A DNA stretch of 35,000 bases from Paulinella micropora (taxonomy: Eukaryota; Cercozoa; Imbricatea; Euglyphida; Paulinellidae): assembly GCA_019918135.1 (NCBI GenBank), contig WBZZ01005214.1, positions 110,001 to 145,000 on the forward strand, written 5' to 3'. This document shows, piece by piece, positions 1 through 10,684 of the stretch. Position 1 is the first letter of the stretch. Every line of letters begins with the position of its first letter. A model generated the notes under the pieces. It had not been told where the DNA came from. It did no database searches and saw only the letters and a list, made by a program, of their open reading frames with translations. A program made the position numbers and the translations under genes.

Positions 1-36
1 ATAATTATTATTATTATTACTATTATTATTATTATT
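1..36. repeat. (ATT)n microsatellite, window edge
   Basis: ATT triplets with one ACT interruption run from the window edge. By analogy with the arrays further on, this is probably the tail of a retroelement lying off the left side. Confidence 0.9.
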
Positions 37-74
37 GGCAGGGTTGGGATGATATGTCGCCTGTGGATCATTGT

Positions 75-580
75 TTTGTAAGTTTTTTCAGGGGAAGTCG
101 CGCTTCCGCAGTAACTTTAGGCTTGCTGCGTTGTTAGGGGTTACAGCGTTGCGTCCCCCTCCAAAGTTGGATGTGTTGTTTGGATCATATGTGTCTGAGT
201 GTTGGTCTGCTAGGGAGGGTAAAAGGGAGGAGCTTGGGGTGGAGGATGGGGGCGAGGAGGTGATTGACCTCACTGAGATTCCATCAGCTTCTGTCCCGCC
301 CTCTGCCCCAAGTGACGTTGATGTTGCGCGGCGCGGCCGTCCGCGCAGTGTGGACGTCCTGGCTAGAGAGAGGGGTTCGGGAGCGCAGCGTAGTGTCTCC
401 GAGTTCTTCTCTTCAGCTAACACCCTCGCATCTAGCTCTTCATGCACTTCACAGCCCCCATCTGCCCCTGCTGTTGCTGTTGCTGCTATGTCTGTTTGGT
501 GTTCTGACAATGCGTTGGGATCGGCTGACCCCGGTGACCCAATGGAGGCACATGTCCAGGATCTGGATCTGATGCTATAG
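75..580 (+). CDS. Hypothetical protein, 3' exon-like fragment
   Basis: An open frame of about 168 codons that is clearly more G+C-rich than its surroundings. A good acceptor (TTTTTTCAG) lies at about 85-93, so the true exon may start there rather than at a start codon. The product is Ser/Ala/Pro-rich and low complexity, with an acidic stretch followed by VIDLTEIP and a basic RRGRPRS patch. I recognise no domain. It stops at 578-580 and is followed after about 13 nt by (ATT)n. That layout matches the 3' ends of the retroelements nearby, so it could be the end of a retroelement ORF rather than a host exon. Confidence 0.35.
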
Positions 581-593
581 TCTGAGGAAGCCT

Positions 594-620
594 ATTATTA
601 TTATTATTATTATTATTATT
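594..620. repeat. (ATT)n microsatellite
   Basis: Short ATT array separating the coding fragment from interspersed repeat B. Confidence 0.9.
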
Positions 621-800
621 AGGGAGTACATAGGCCATCGGTCCTTTCCCTGGGCTGATTGGTATAAAGCTCCTAGAGTAATGTTCTATGCCGTCACTTC
701 CTTTATTCCACCGATTGGTGTGGAGACTTTCCTTATGGAATGGAGGACTGGATGCACATGGCCTTTTGGCTCAGCAATTGGCAGGAGATACACTATACAC
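621..800 (+). repeat. Interspersed repeat B, copy 1
   Basis: This ~180-bp unit begins AGGGAGTACATAGGCC and ends GGCAGGAGATACAC before an ATT array. A near-identical copy lies at 2407-2579. It has no RNA polymerase III boxes that I can see, so it may be the 3' end of a LINE or of a non-tRNA SINE using the ATT tail. Confidence 0.75.
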
Positions 801-969
<169 letters not shown>

Positions 970-1236
970 TGGACACCGTGATAGCCCAGTGGTCAAGTTC
1001 TACCATCTGGGCCCTGTCGCCAGTTCGATTCCCGTCGGTGCCACCAGTATTTTCATTGAACGTAACGATCCGTCTGGACCAGTATTTTCATTGAACATAC
1101 CGGCCCGTCTGGAAGTGTTGGAACTGCCCTTGCGGGGGTGTCATTAGAGCTTATCGTCAATTCTTCGTACTCCCCTCACGGGTGAGACGATGGAGGCGCA
1201 TGTGCAGAAATGCATCAGCCATTGACAGAGAAGCAC
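970..1236 (+). mobile_element. tRNA-derived SINE, copy 1
   Basis: The head is tRNA-like: an A-box match (TAGCCCAGTGG) is followed about 35 nt later by a B-box match (GTTCGATTCCC). The body contains a ~37-bp internal tandem duplication starting GTATTTTCATTGAAC and a conserved 3' region ending CATTGACAGAGAAGCAC, where the ATT tail begins. No protein is encoded; RNA polymerase III transcription and mobilisation by a partner LINE are inferred from the SINE class. Confidence 0.85.
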
Positions 1237-1354
<118 letters not shown>

Positions 1355-1620
1355 GGACACCGTGATAGCCCAGTGGTCAAGTTCTACCATCTGGGCCCTG
1401 TCGCCAGTTCGATTCCCGTCGGTGCCACCAGTATTTTCATTGAACATACCGATCCGTCTGGACCAGTATTTTCATTGAACATACCGGCCCGTCTGGAAGT
1501 GTTGGAACTGCCCTTGCGGGGGTGTCATTAGAGCTTATCGTCAATTCTTCGTACTCCCCTCACGGGTGAGACGATGGAGGCGCATGTGCAGAAATGCATC
1601 AGCCATTGACAGAGAAGCAC
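1355..1620 (+). mobile_element. tRNA-derived SINE, copy 2
   Basis: Almost identical to copy 1 over its full length, including both polymerase III boxes and the internal duplication. It is inserted in, or joined to, the ATT tail of copy 1, so these are separate retroposition events or a segmental duplication of a SINE plus tail. Confidence 0.85.
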
Positions 1621-1853
<233 letters not shown>

Positions 1854-2092
1854 GTGGCACCGCGATAGCCCAGTGGTTAAGGTACCATCTGGGACCTGTC
1901 GCCAGTTCGATTCCCGTCGGTGCCAGTATTTTCAAAGGATATTTTCTTTGAAAGTATTGGTCTGTCTGGAAGGCTTGGAGCTGCCTTGCGGGGGTGTCAG
2001 TAGAGCCTATCGTCAAATCTTCGTACTCCCCTCGCGGGTGAGACGATGGATGCAAATGTGCAGAAATGCATTCGCCATTGACTGAGAAGCAC
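1854..2092 (+). mobile_element. tRNA-derived SINE, divergent copy 3
   Basis: Same head and 3' region as copies 1 and 2, but with scattered substitutions and a shorter body: the internal duplication is replaced by a segment around GGATATTTTCTTTG. Probably an older subfamily. Confidence 0.8.
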
Positions 2093-2406
<314 letters not shown>

Positions 2407-2578
2407 GGGAGTACATAGGCCATCGGTCCTTTCCATGGGCTGATTGGTATAAAGCTCCTAGAGTAATGTTCTATGCCGTCACTTCCTTTATTCCACCGAT
2501 TGGTGTGGAGACTTTCCTTATGGAATGGAGGACTGGATGCACATGGCCTTTTGGCTCAGCAATTGGCAGGAGATACAC

Positions 2579-2579
<1 letters not shown>
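2407..2579 (+). repeat. Interspersed repeat B, copy 2
   Basis: Near-identical to 621-800 and ending in the same GGCAGGAGATACACTA junction to ATT. Copies 1 and 2 flank the three SINEs. Confidence 0.75.

Positions 2580-2643
<64 letters not shown>
2580..2643. repeat. (ATT)n tail of repeat B copy 2
   Basis: Pure ATT array running directly into a splice acceptor-like TTACTTAG at 2641-2648. Confidence 0.95.
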
Positions 2644-2644
<1 letters not shown>

Positions 2645-2648
2645 TTAG

Positions 2649-3560
2649 ACAGCAAGCAAATTGCTGGCAAGACTTGGCGATCAGTGATTTGTGATGAAAG
2701 TCACTACATAAAAAATCCTGAAACGAAGAGGACATAAGCGGCATACATACATACATACATACATACATACAGGAGCTATTACATTAATATTTACATTACG
2801 GATGCTTCGTACATACATACATATTACATACATGCATGCATGCATAAATACATAGATGCATACATACAGGGGCTGTTACATTTACATAACCATGGCCTCG
2901 TTTACACATACATACACACATATATAAACACACATTCATGCATACGTACATACATATATACAGGGGCTCTTACATTTACATTCTGAGGGCTTCATACATA
3001 CATACATATTAATATGCATGTTAATATTCTATATAATGTTGTAGGTTCTAGACATAATAGGAAAAAGCAAAGATTTTATGTTGTTGACCGAAACGCCTCT
3101 CACAAGAAATCTAGCTGATTTGTTTCCTCAACTTTATCATATGGTCCAGGACCTTGTTATTTGCATTATTATATTTCTTTGTTTTTATTTGTTACTTGCA
3201 TCTTTGCTTGTTCATTATATATATCATTATATTTATTAATATCTGTTTTCAGATGAGTGAGCTGCGTCCCAGCAATGATTTCGAGGCTGATAAGGACCAA
3301 TTTGAGGCAGCTTATTGTCAAATGAAAGAGACAAACTTTGGAGAGGTCTATATTTAAATTTTCAGTATGAAATAAAATATTTTTATATTTTTCATGTTTG
3401 TAAATCTGTGTTGGTACGAAAAATCCAGAGGTTTTGATATACTTTAGAAAATTACTAATTAGATAGAATTTTTATAGGGTTTATCTCTTTAACTTGCAAA
3501 CCGAGTGATGAGACGCACAAAGGATCAAGTGCTGCAAGAATTGCCTCCTCTTACAAGTGA
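2649..3560 (+). pseudogene. SNF2-family helicase/ATPase, exon fragments
   Basis: Four exon-like pieces read in order. The first (2649-2736) carries a DEAH-type motif II (VICDESHYIKNPETKRT). The second (3045-3143), after acceptor TTGTAG and before a GT donor, carries a motif III-like LLTETPLTRN. The third (3253-3345) follows TTTTCAG. The fourth (about 3506-3556) carries VMRRTKDQVLQELPP, the RRTK signature of SNF2 proteins. The family uses ATP to translocate on DNA and remodel chromatin or anneal strands. The usual TGTP of motif III reads TETP, I find no clear GT donor after the first piece, and the upstream helicase motifs and the C-terminal lobe are absent. I read this as a broken or interrupted host gene. 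SMARCAL1/ZRANB3-like is possible but not resolved. Confidence 0.6.
2740..3010. repeat. (TACA)n and (TGCA)n simple repeats in an intron
   Basis: Several short runs of TACA/CATA, with a recurring phrase around CAGGGGCTNTTACATTTACA (about 2771, 2867 and 2962), lie between the first two SNF2 exon pieces. Confidence 0.8.
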
Positions 3561-3920
3561 AATAATAACAAATACATAAAAGTTGCATTTGGTTGTGGGA
3601 CAAGTAACATTTACTACCAGGCTCGGAAATGAACAAAGTCAACTGACATTTAAATTTTTTATTACTGAATCACTTATTCGTCGAGATTCAATATGATAAA
3701 TCCTGGACATGACTTTAAACTGCATCCGGTCTTGAAATAGTATCAAACTATTATAACTTTACATTCATTTTGTATTGATATTATTTTATCTGCCTCTTCA
3801 GATTCAATTAATAATTTTACTAAAGTTCTTTCTCATACTTCGAAAAATTAAAAAAGGAATATTCGCCTTTCAAAATATTAAATCTGTCATCTTGACATCA
3901 GAAACTAGGAATAATTTCAT
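3561..3920. other. No gene seen
   Basis: A+T-rich DNA between the last SNF2 piece and the CT-rich tract. I see no exon, RNA gene or repeat that I can support. Confidence 0.5.
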
Positions 3921-3926
3921 ATCTTC

Positions 3927-4495
3927 TTCTTCTTCTTCTTCTTCTTCTTCTTCTTCTCCTCCTCCTCCTCCTCCTCCTCCTCCTCCTTCTTCTTCTTCTT
4001 CTTCTTCTTCTTCTTCGTCTTCTTCTTCGTCTTCTTCTTCTTTCTTCTTTCTTCTTTCTTCCTTCTTCCTTCTTCCTTCTTCCTTCTTCCTTCTTTCTTT
4101 CTAGACTCTTTATTTCTTTCTTTATTTCTTTCTCTTTCTTTCTTTCTCTTTCTTTCTTTCTCTTTCTTTCTTTTTCTTTCTTTCTTTCTCTTTCTTTCTT
4201 TCCCTTTCTTTCTTTCTTTATTTTCTTTCTTTCTTTTCTTTCTTTCTTTTCTTTCTTTCTTTTCTCTCTTTCTTTTCTTTCTTTCTTTTTTTCTTTCTTT
4301 TCTTTCTTTCTTTTCTTTCTTTCTTTTCTTTCTTTCTTTTCTTTCTTTCTATTCTTTCTTTCTATTCTTTCTTTCTATTCTTTCTTTCTATTCTTTCTTT
4401 CTATTCTTTCTTTTCTTTCTTTCTTTCTTTCTTTCTTTTCTTTCTTTCTTTTATATCTTTCTTTTCTTCCCTTCTTTTCTTTCTTCTTTCTCCTT
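3927..4495. repeat. (CTT)n, (CCT)n and (CTTT)n polypyrimidine tract
   Basis: About 570 bp of nearly pure pyrimidine: CTT units, a CCT block at 3957-3987, then CTTT/CTTTT units. The Polinton starts at its right edge, and similar CT-rich DNA resumes after the other TIR at 25758, so the element apparently inserted into this microsatellite. Confidence 0.9.
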
Positions 4496-4502
4496 TCTAG
4501 TC

Positions 4503-4812
4503 TACTACTATAGATACCACTATAGCACAGTTATCTTTTATATAAAATAAGGCTATTTTTATATAAATTAGTCTTACTATTAATTTCAATAAAAATATAC
4601 ATAATTTTATCCAAATTCAATGTAACAATCATTAAGCCTTAAATAGTCTATATTTGAATTTCTCTCAAACTCTAAAAAAAAGATAACTTATCTATCTTTT
4701 GCCAAATAAACACAGAGACATTAAAACCTGTTTCTTAGTTTTTACTGCTGTGCTGAACTTAGTTATCTTTTTTGAAAAAATTAAAAGTCCTCCCTATTGC
4801 GAGTTTGATTAT
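4503..4812 (+). repeat. Polinton left terminal inverted repeat
   Basis: Begins TACTACTATAGATACC and matches the reverse complement of 25448-25757 almost throughout, with a few substitutions and one-base indels (for example near 4671-4695). The match ends at GAGTTTGATTA. TIRs hold the replication origins of protein-primed genomes and are the substrate of the integrase. Confidence 0.95.
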
Positions 4813-4857
4813 TTTCTATTTAAATGAATAAAATTATATTATATATATAAAAAATCA

Positions 4858-4882
4858 CGAGCGATTTTTGCTATATAACACA
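4858..4882 (+). promoter_or_regulatory. TATA-type promoter motif, copy 1
   Basis: CGAGCGATTTTT followed by GCTATATAACACA lies 23 bp before the first ORF. The same motif, one T shorter, recurs in reverse orientation at 12307-12332 upstream of the minus-strand gene at 11684-12208. A second weaker echo (TTTTTGCTTATATAA) abuts the ATG. Confidence 0.6.
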
Positions 4883-4905
4883 AAAACAAGTTTTTGCTTA
4901 TATAA

Positions 4906-5127
4906 ATGGGTAGAAAACCTACATATACTGCAGAGGAGGCAAGGGCAAAACACGCTGAACGCATGAGAGAATATCAGAGAAGAAATAAAGAGAAAGCACT
5001 TATGAGAGCAAAAGAATATTATCAAAAAAACAAGGCAGACATACTGAGAAAATCAAAAGAGAAAAGAGAAAAAATCAAGGCTGACTTTATTAGGCTCCAG
5101 ATTATTGTCGGCCAAATTGAGACCTGA
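4906..5127 (+). CDS. Small basic helical protein, first gene of the element
   Basis: An intact 73-codon ORF directly downstream of the TATA-type motif. The product is very rich in Lys, Arg, Glu and Ala, predicted almost wholly helical, with a repeated pattern of aromatic-x-x-Asn-Lys (REYQRRNKEK, EYYQKNKADI). Such short charged helical repeats are common in large DNA viruses and often bind nucleic acid, but I recognise no defined family. Its position next to the TIR and before the polymerase, with the same promoter motif as the minus-strand 11684-12208 gene, suggests early expression. Confidence 0.6.
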   Translation: MGRKPTYTAEEARAKHAERMREYQRRNKEKALMRAKEYYQKNKADILRKSKEKREKIKADFIRLQIIVGQIET

Positions 5128-5236
5128 AAAAAAAAGAATTTCATATTGAAGATAATATAACATTTTATATATATATATATTTATATTTATATATAAATAA
5201 AAAGTATTTTTTGAAAAATTATATTCCAATTAATAT

Positions 5237-8200
5237 ATGTCGAACACCATCGACGATGGCGGGCACACATGGAACCTAGACAAACTCACAGAGGCAAATA
5301 TAATATTCCAAATAAGGCAAAACAAGTTGTATGTGAAAAAGCCAAATGGTAGTAGGTTTTACGACATAACAACTACGAGGGGAGCACTATCTGACCCTGA
5401 AAGGTTTTATTCTGAACTTGAGCGAAAACAAAGGGAACGAAAATATGTTGAACCACAAGTAATAGATTTCAATGGCTATAAACTGATAAGGAGGGACACT
5501 GAACACAATCTACCAGTGGGGCAATCTGTATATTCTATAAAATTAAGTAAATCAATGTCTCACAAAGTGAAAAAGTTTCCGTTAGAGGGTATCATCGGCA
5601 TGATCGGATCTATAATTGAAGACTTTACAACACTTTACAAAGACAATGACTTAATACAAATACGTATTAGTGCTATTCCTTCAACTTGGATTTTTCAAAA
5701 CCAAAAATTAATAAAAGTAAAAGATTTCAATTTAGAAGATATACTGACTAGATTAGAATCTATACTGCAATCAAACGACGAAAACTATATGGACGAAGAA
5801 GGAGGAACAATGGAACTTATTGATTTCAATTTTGTGGGTGTAAGGATGCCAGAAGGAGGAGCAAGATTGAAGGCAATAACAGAAACAGACATGTATAAAA
5901 AGAAAAGTGTAATACGAATAAACAATGATGACAACATATGTTTGGCAAGGGCAATAGTCGTAGCAAAAGCAAAAATAGAAAGCATAAAAAGTAATCACAA
6001 ATCAAGGACGGACGCAGAATCCAAGACGAAATGGCGAACAAACTACATGAGAAGGCTGGTCATGAAAGATTTGTGCGGGCTTTCCGAAATTAGTGAGTTT
6101 GCTAGACATATAGACTACAACATTGTTATTGTTGAATATCCAGACAAAATCGTATATAAGACTGAGATGAAGGACAAAAAATATATATACATACTAAAAA
6201 TAATGAACCATTACGACACCATAACAAGTATGAAAGCATTCTTTTCAAAACGAAACTTTTGCGAGAAATGTATGAAGGGATACGAACATAATCACGCATG
6301 TGAATTCAAATGTAATATATGTCTAACCGAAGGATGTAAAGGATATGACAATATTTCAAAATGGAAAACGTGCAATGAGTGTAATAGAAGTTTCCTAATG
6401 ATGAATGTTTCAACAATCATAAACAAAATGAGTTGTGTGATGTAAAGAAGAAACTTGTCACATGTGCTAAGACATACAAAGGAGAACATAAATGCGGATA
6501 TGAAAAATGTAGGAAGTGCAAAGAACTAAAACCTTTATGGCACCAATGTGAGATAAAGAAAAAAGTCATACACGCACCATCAACAAAATATGTATTCTTT
6601 GATTTTGAAGCAAATCAAGAGACAGGAATCAATCATTCAGAAAGTCAATATTTCGATGGAAGGGGCCCCGCCCCTTTCCAAACCCTTGGCGAACAAGGTG
6701 GGGGTATGGTAGGGGGTGAAACCCCCTCCGACAGCACACCAATCATACATAAAAACATTGAACAATTCTGTGAGTGGGCGTTGGGTGTGAAACATAAGGG
6801 CTATACATTCATAGCACATAATGCGCGGGGGTATGATTGTCAATTTGTGCTGAAATGATTAATTGAAAAAGGCATAACTCCATTTGTAATCTATGAAAGT
6901 GGAAAAATAATGATGATGTCTATTGGTAATGGAAAAGAACAGATTAGATTTATAGATAGTCTATCTTTCCTTACTATGCCTTTATCTGATTTTCCTGATA
7001 CATTCGGACTTACAGAATTAAAGAAATGATATTTTCCTCACTTTTTCAATAAAACAGACAACCAAACATACATAGGGAAAATGCCAGACAAAGATGATTA
7101 TGATTATAACTCATTCTCAAAGAAGAAAAGAGAGGATTTTCTAAAATGGTATGACGAGCAAAATAGCAAAGTATTTGATTTCAATAAAGAAATGATTGAA
7201 TATTGTCATAGTGATGTAGATATACTAAGGAGGGGGGTGTATTGAGTTTAAGAAGCAATTTATGGAGTTTGGTATTGATCCATTTCAATACACAACAATT
7301 GCCTCTACGTGTATAGCACTATTCAAAGCAAACTACATGCCTGAGGACAGCATAGCAGTCATACCGACAAACAGAACAGACAAAGCAAAAACAAGTCGTA
7401 TGTGTGGAATGGTTAGCATACAGAAAAAAATGGACAATGCAGAAATTCAACATGGTCTAAATGGTAAAGAAAAAATACTAAACTTACCGAAAGGTGTGAA
7501 AGCCTACTTAGATGGATATGACGAGAAAACAAAAACAGCATATGAGTTCCATGGTTGTTATTGGCACGGGTGTCCTGAGTGCTTTAATGGAAACGAACTG
7601 AATAGAGAAAGGTCTGTTAATAAAACATTTAGGCAACTATACAAGGAAACTAAACTACGAGAAACTTTAATAAGTCAGCATCCTGAAGTTAGTCAATTAA
7701 TAACAATATGGGGGTGTCAATGGAATAGGATAAGAACAAAGGAAGAATTCAAAGGCACAATAGAAGAGACATTAATGGAGCAAGAAACAATCACTCCATG
7801 ACATGCTATGTTTGGTGGAAGAGTGAATGCTCTGTCTCTATACTGGAAGTCAATGAGTGAGTATCAGTATGCTAAGTATATAAATGTGTGCTCTCTCTAT
7901 CCGACGGTTATGTACTATGACCCCTATCCTGTGAAGCACCACAAAGCAATAAGAGGAAAAGAAGCATATGATATGTTGAATAATAAAACAGCATTTGGCA
8001 TAGCAAAAATAAAAATACTGCCACCTAGAGGACTAATTCACCCTGTCCTTCCATGTCAAGATAGAAGAAAGATTATGTATTATCTATGTAATAAATGTAG
8101 CAAGGAAGGCTTACAGGACAAATGTCAGCACACTGACGAGGACAGAATACTGACAGGCACATGGGCAACACCACTTATTTACAAAGCAATACAAAAAGGC

Positions 8201-9265
8201 TACAGACTTATTAAAACTTATGAATTATGGCATTGGAAGGAGCAGACAACTGAACTATTCAAAGAATATATTAAGACATTTCTAAGAGTGAAACAGGAAT
8301 CAAGTGGCTATCCTTCAAATGTCATAACAGAATAAGACAAAGACAACTACATTAAGAACTATGAAGAAAAGATGAAAATTAAATTATATAAAAGCAAGAT
8401 TGAAAAGAATGAAGGTAGAAGGGCTGTGGCAAAACTCTGTCTAAACTCACTATGGGGAAAATTTGGACAACAAAACATCAAGACACAAACAAAAATAGTA
8501 AGGAGTGAAGCAGAACTATACAAAATACTAAACGACAAAAAGATAAATGAAGTATCAAAAAATGTGATAAACAAAGAATGCTTAGAAGTATCTTACAACC
8601 TACACCCAGAAAAAGTATCAGATCCCTACAATACAAATATCTGTGTAGCACTATTTACTACAGCACACGCACAGATGAGATTGTATGATTTGATGGACAG
8701 ATTAGGTAACAGAGTATTATACCACGACACACATAGTGTTATTTATTCGGTAGATGAAAAAGAAGGACAGACAACAATACTGACAGGAGATTTATTGGGG
8801 CCATGGACAGAAGAATTGATAGATAAAAAGACAAAGATAAGTAGAAAGATAACCACATTTGTTGGAGCAGGTCCTAAATCCTACGGCTACATACTAGATG
8901 ACGGAACTACGAAAAGGAAATTAAAGGGCTTCTCAATGAATCACGAGACTTGTAAGAAATTGAACTTAGTAAATATGTTTAGTATTATAAGCAACGGATT
9001 ACAAGTACAAGACACTGAACTATCTAAGAAGGCATATGAAGAATTAGAGGACTTACTTGAAACAAAAGGTGAAAAGTGTATAGCAAAGAATGTGGCAGAG
9101 GCTGGAAATTTAACCATACACACCAACAGCAAAATAACGAGAAACAAAAAGACTAAAACAATTTCGTCTGAGCACATACAAAAGATATTTTCATTTACTT
9201 ACACAAAAAGAGTAATACAACCACTAAAAGAAAACCAGATTACAACATTACCATACGGCTATTAA
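5237..9265 (+). pseudogene. polB: Protein-primed family B DNA polymerase (broken)
   Basis: This is the Polinton replicase, which would copy the linear genome from a protein primer. From the ATG at 5237 the N-terminal ~330 codons are element-specific. A Cys/His cluster follows (about 6256-6390), then the exonuclease motifs: Exo I FFDFEA (Asp at 6601), Exo II IAHNARGYD (6811-6837) and Exo III YCHSDVDIL (about 7200-7229). The palm motifs are A (SLYP, about 7874-7906), B (KLCLNSLWGKFG, 8432-8467) and C (8720-8740). Frameshifts lie near 6395 and in the G run near 7235; in-frame stops are at 6856-6858, 7027-7029, 7799-7801 and 8333-8335. Motif A has Asn where the metal-binding Asp is expected (7883-7885), and motif C reads DTH instead of DTD (His at 8732-8734). 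The enzyme is therefore dead by both interruption and active-site loss. Confidence 0.93.
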
Positions 9266-9493
9266 GTAAAAAAAAAAGGAATTCACAAAAAAGGAAAAAG
9301 AAAAAAAAGGCATCAGGTAAAGAATGGTTTTTGAAGAGCAAGCGGTGAGAGTTGAACCGCCGACAATGACGGACAACATCACCAACTTACTAATTACACC
9401 ACCCCTAACCATGACCGAGGACTGATAAATTTTTTGCGTCGTGTTTTTTTCCTCAGTCAATGCACAATGTCATCACATGGTTTTCTGAGAAAA
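9266..9493. other. Intergenic, tRNA-like traces only
   Basis: An A-rich stretch follows the polymerase stop. On the minus strand around 9343-9415 a B-box-like GGTTCAACTC and a loose A-box occur, but the stems do not fold as a tRNA. Confidence 0.4.
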
Positions 9494-9527
9494 TGCGAAA
9501 GCACAGAAACATTTCTACGTTTTCGCA
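9494..9527 (+). promoter_or_regulatory. Compound hairpin upstream of the 9555 gene
   Basis: Outer arms TGCGAAA and TTTTCGCA enclose inner arms AGAAA and TTTCT. The hairpin ends 27 bp before the ATG at 9555. Its sequence differs from the other gene-start hairpins in the element, but the layout is similar. Confidence 0.4.
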
Positions 9528-9554
9528 GTTTTGGCCTACTTTCTCGCAGAAGAG

Positions 9555-9888
9555 ATGAGCGAATTTATTTATTATGAAGCCAAAGAGGCTGAAATGTCAA
9601 GCGAAAGTGAGTTAGAAATAGAAAGAGAAGAAAATAATTGGATTGATTATTATTCTGACAAGGGCAACAAAAAAATTATTTCTGACAAAATATATTTGGA
9701 AACTAAGAAAAAAAACTTGTCCAAAAAAAAATATATTATTAAAACGAGAACTTTACGATGTTGAATCAAGACTGGAAGCAGTTAATCAGAGAGATGAGGA
9801 ACTAAAAAAGACAAAAGACGAATGGAAGAAGAGAGAAAAGTTAAGAGGCAGAGACTTAGAAAAGAAAAAGAGACTAAGAAAGAAATAG
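9555..9888 (+). pseudogene. Acidic/coiled-coil hypothetical protein (frameshifted)
   Basis: The ORF starts at ATG 9555 with an acidic N-terminus (SSESELEIEREE) and runs to a stop at 9762-9764. A second frame then continues with a helical, Lys/Glu/Arg-rich C-terminus (ESRLEAVNQRDEELKKTKDE) to the stop at 9886-9888. The frames most likely belong to one gene broken by a length change in A-rich DNA around 9710-9735. No family is recognised. Its position between the polymerase and the integrase suggests an early or accessory role. Confidence 0.45.
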
Positions 9889-9925
9889 CATTTGTGGAAA
9901 AGTGGTTAGAAAAAATAAATTTCCA

Positions 9926-10036
9926 ATGTCTCGCCAAGAGGAACATTTCGCACGTAATTTAATTGAAAAAGGTGATACATTTGATCAAGTGATAGTTAAA
10001 TATAAATTGTATGTTAATAAAGCGAGAGTGGAGTAA
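9926..10036 (+). CDS. Very short hypothetical ORF (36 aa)
   Basis: ATG to TAA, with a mildly charged product starting MSRQEEHFARNLIEKGDTFD. It could be a real micro-ORF or the tail of the preceding frameshifted gene. No family is recognised. Confidence 0.3.
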   Translation: MSRQEEHFARNLIEKGDTFDQVIVKYKLYVNKARVE

Positions 10037-10242
10037 AAAATGGTTGTGTGATCTGTGCTGTCTGCCTACCTGCTCACTTCTCATCAATGAACACGACACA
10101 CATTTCACTACAACATAAAAGCACACTATTTGACTATTTCAAAAAAATATTTATCTCCTATTTATTTACGAAATACAAAAAAACGGCTTCAAGGCACTGC
10201 CCACACATGTTTTTTGTGCTTTTTTGGTGTGGGGCAGGTGCT

Positions 10243-10679
10243 ATGCCTCAAAAGAAGAAGCCAGACAATCCGCCAGCTGAGACACCTTCAGCGACCACAG
10301 AGCCAACCACTCCCGACGCGAAACACCCACTTCACGAAGACGAAGGGGAGGAAGTTGTTGCTGTTTCAAATGCTTTAAATGCAATACAACTATACGAAGC
10401 CCAGGTGCTGTCCCCACTAAAGCATCGTGAAGAAAGTAAGTGTTTCGTCGAGTTTGTCAACGATAACAAGACACCAGACCTTGTTTTCATCAAGCCAGGG
10501 AATAACAGGGTTGGGCGAAATTCATGAAGAGCCCTGGAGAGGCAAAAGTTTATTTTGTCACCATCGATTCTAAGAATGTTATCCGCGTGTTTCATTCTTG
10601 GTCGGCGGTAAAGGGGTACTACATACACACTAAGGTCCCTGTGTATTCAAAGTTTGCCACCTATCACTTCAAGAAATAA
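10243..10679 (+). pseudogene. Hypothetical Pro/Thr-rich protein with globular C-terminus (frameshifted)
   Basis: I chose the ATG at 10243 because the upstream in-frame stretch is low-complexity and hydrophobic. The first ~45 residues are disordered (PAETPSATTEPTTP). A folded-looking segment follows (AIQLYEAQVLSPLKHREESK) and runs to a stop at 10525-10527. Another frame continues the same domain (AKVYFVTIDSKNVIRVFHSW) to TAA at 10677-10679, so one frameshift lies near 10505-10520. It ends 5 bp from the 3' end of the convergent integrase gene. No family is recognised. Confidence 0.5.
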
Positions 10680-10684
10680 TATTA

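Noticed and set aside
970..1050. A functional tRNA gene at the SINE heads
   Set aside because: The polymerase III boxes are good, but the sequence is followed by a shared non-tRNA body and ATT tail in several copies, which identifies a SINE.
3775..4104. 109-codon Ser/Pro/Phe open frame
   Set aside because: It is produced by the (CTT)n and (CCT)n tract.
6856..7801. TGA read as tryptophan (alternative genetic code)
   Set aside because: At 7799 the context fits an arginine site rather than Trp, a TAA and a TAG also interrupt genes, and TGG is used for Trp in the capsid gene. TGA also serves as the natural stop in several genes.
9343..9415. Possible tRNA on the minus strand (B-box-like GGTTCAACTC)
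   Set aside because: The T-arm does not pair with a 7-nt loop, the anticodon arm needs an 8-nt loop, and the acceptor ends do not match. At most a degraded tRNA-like relic.
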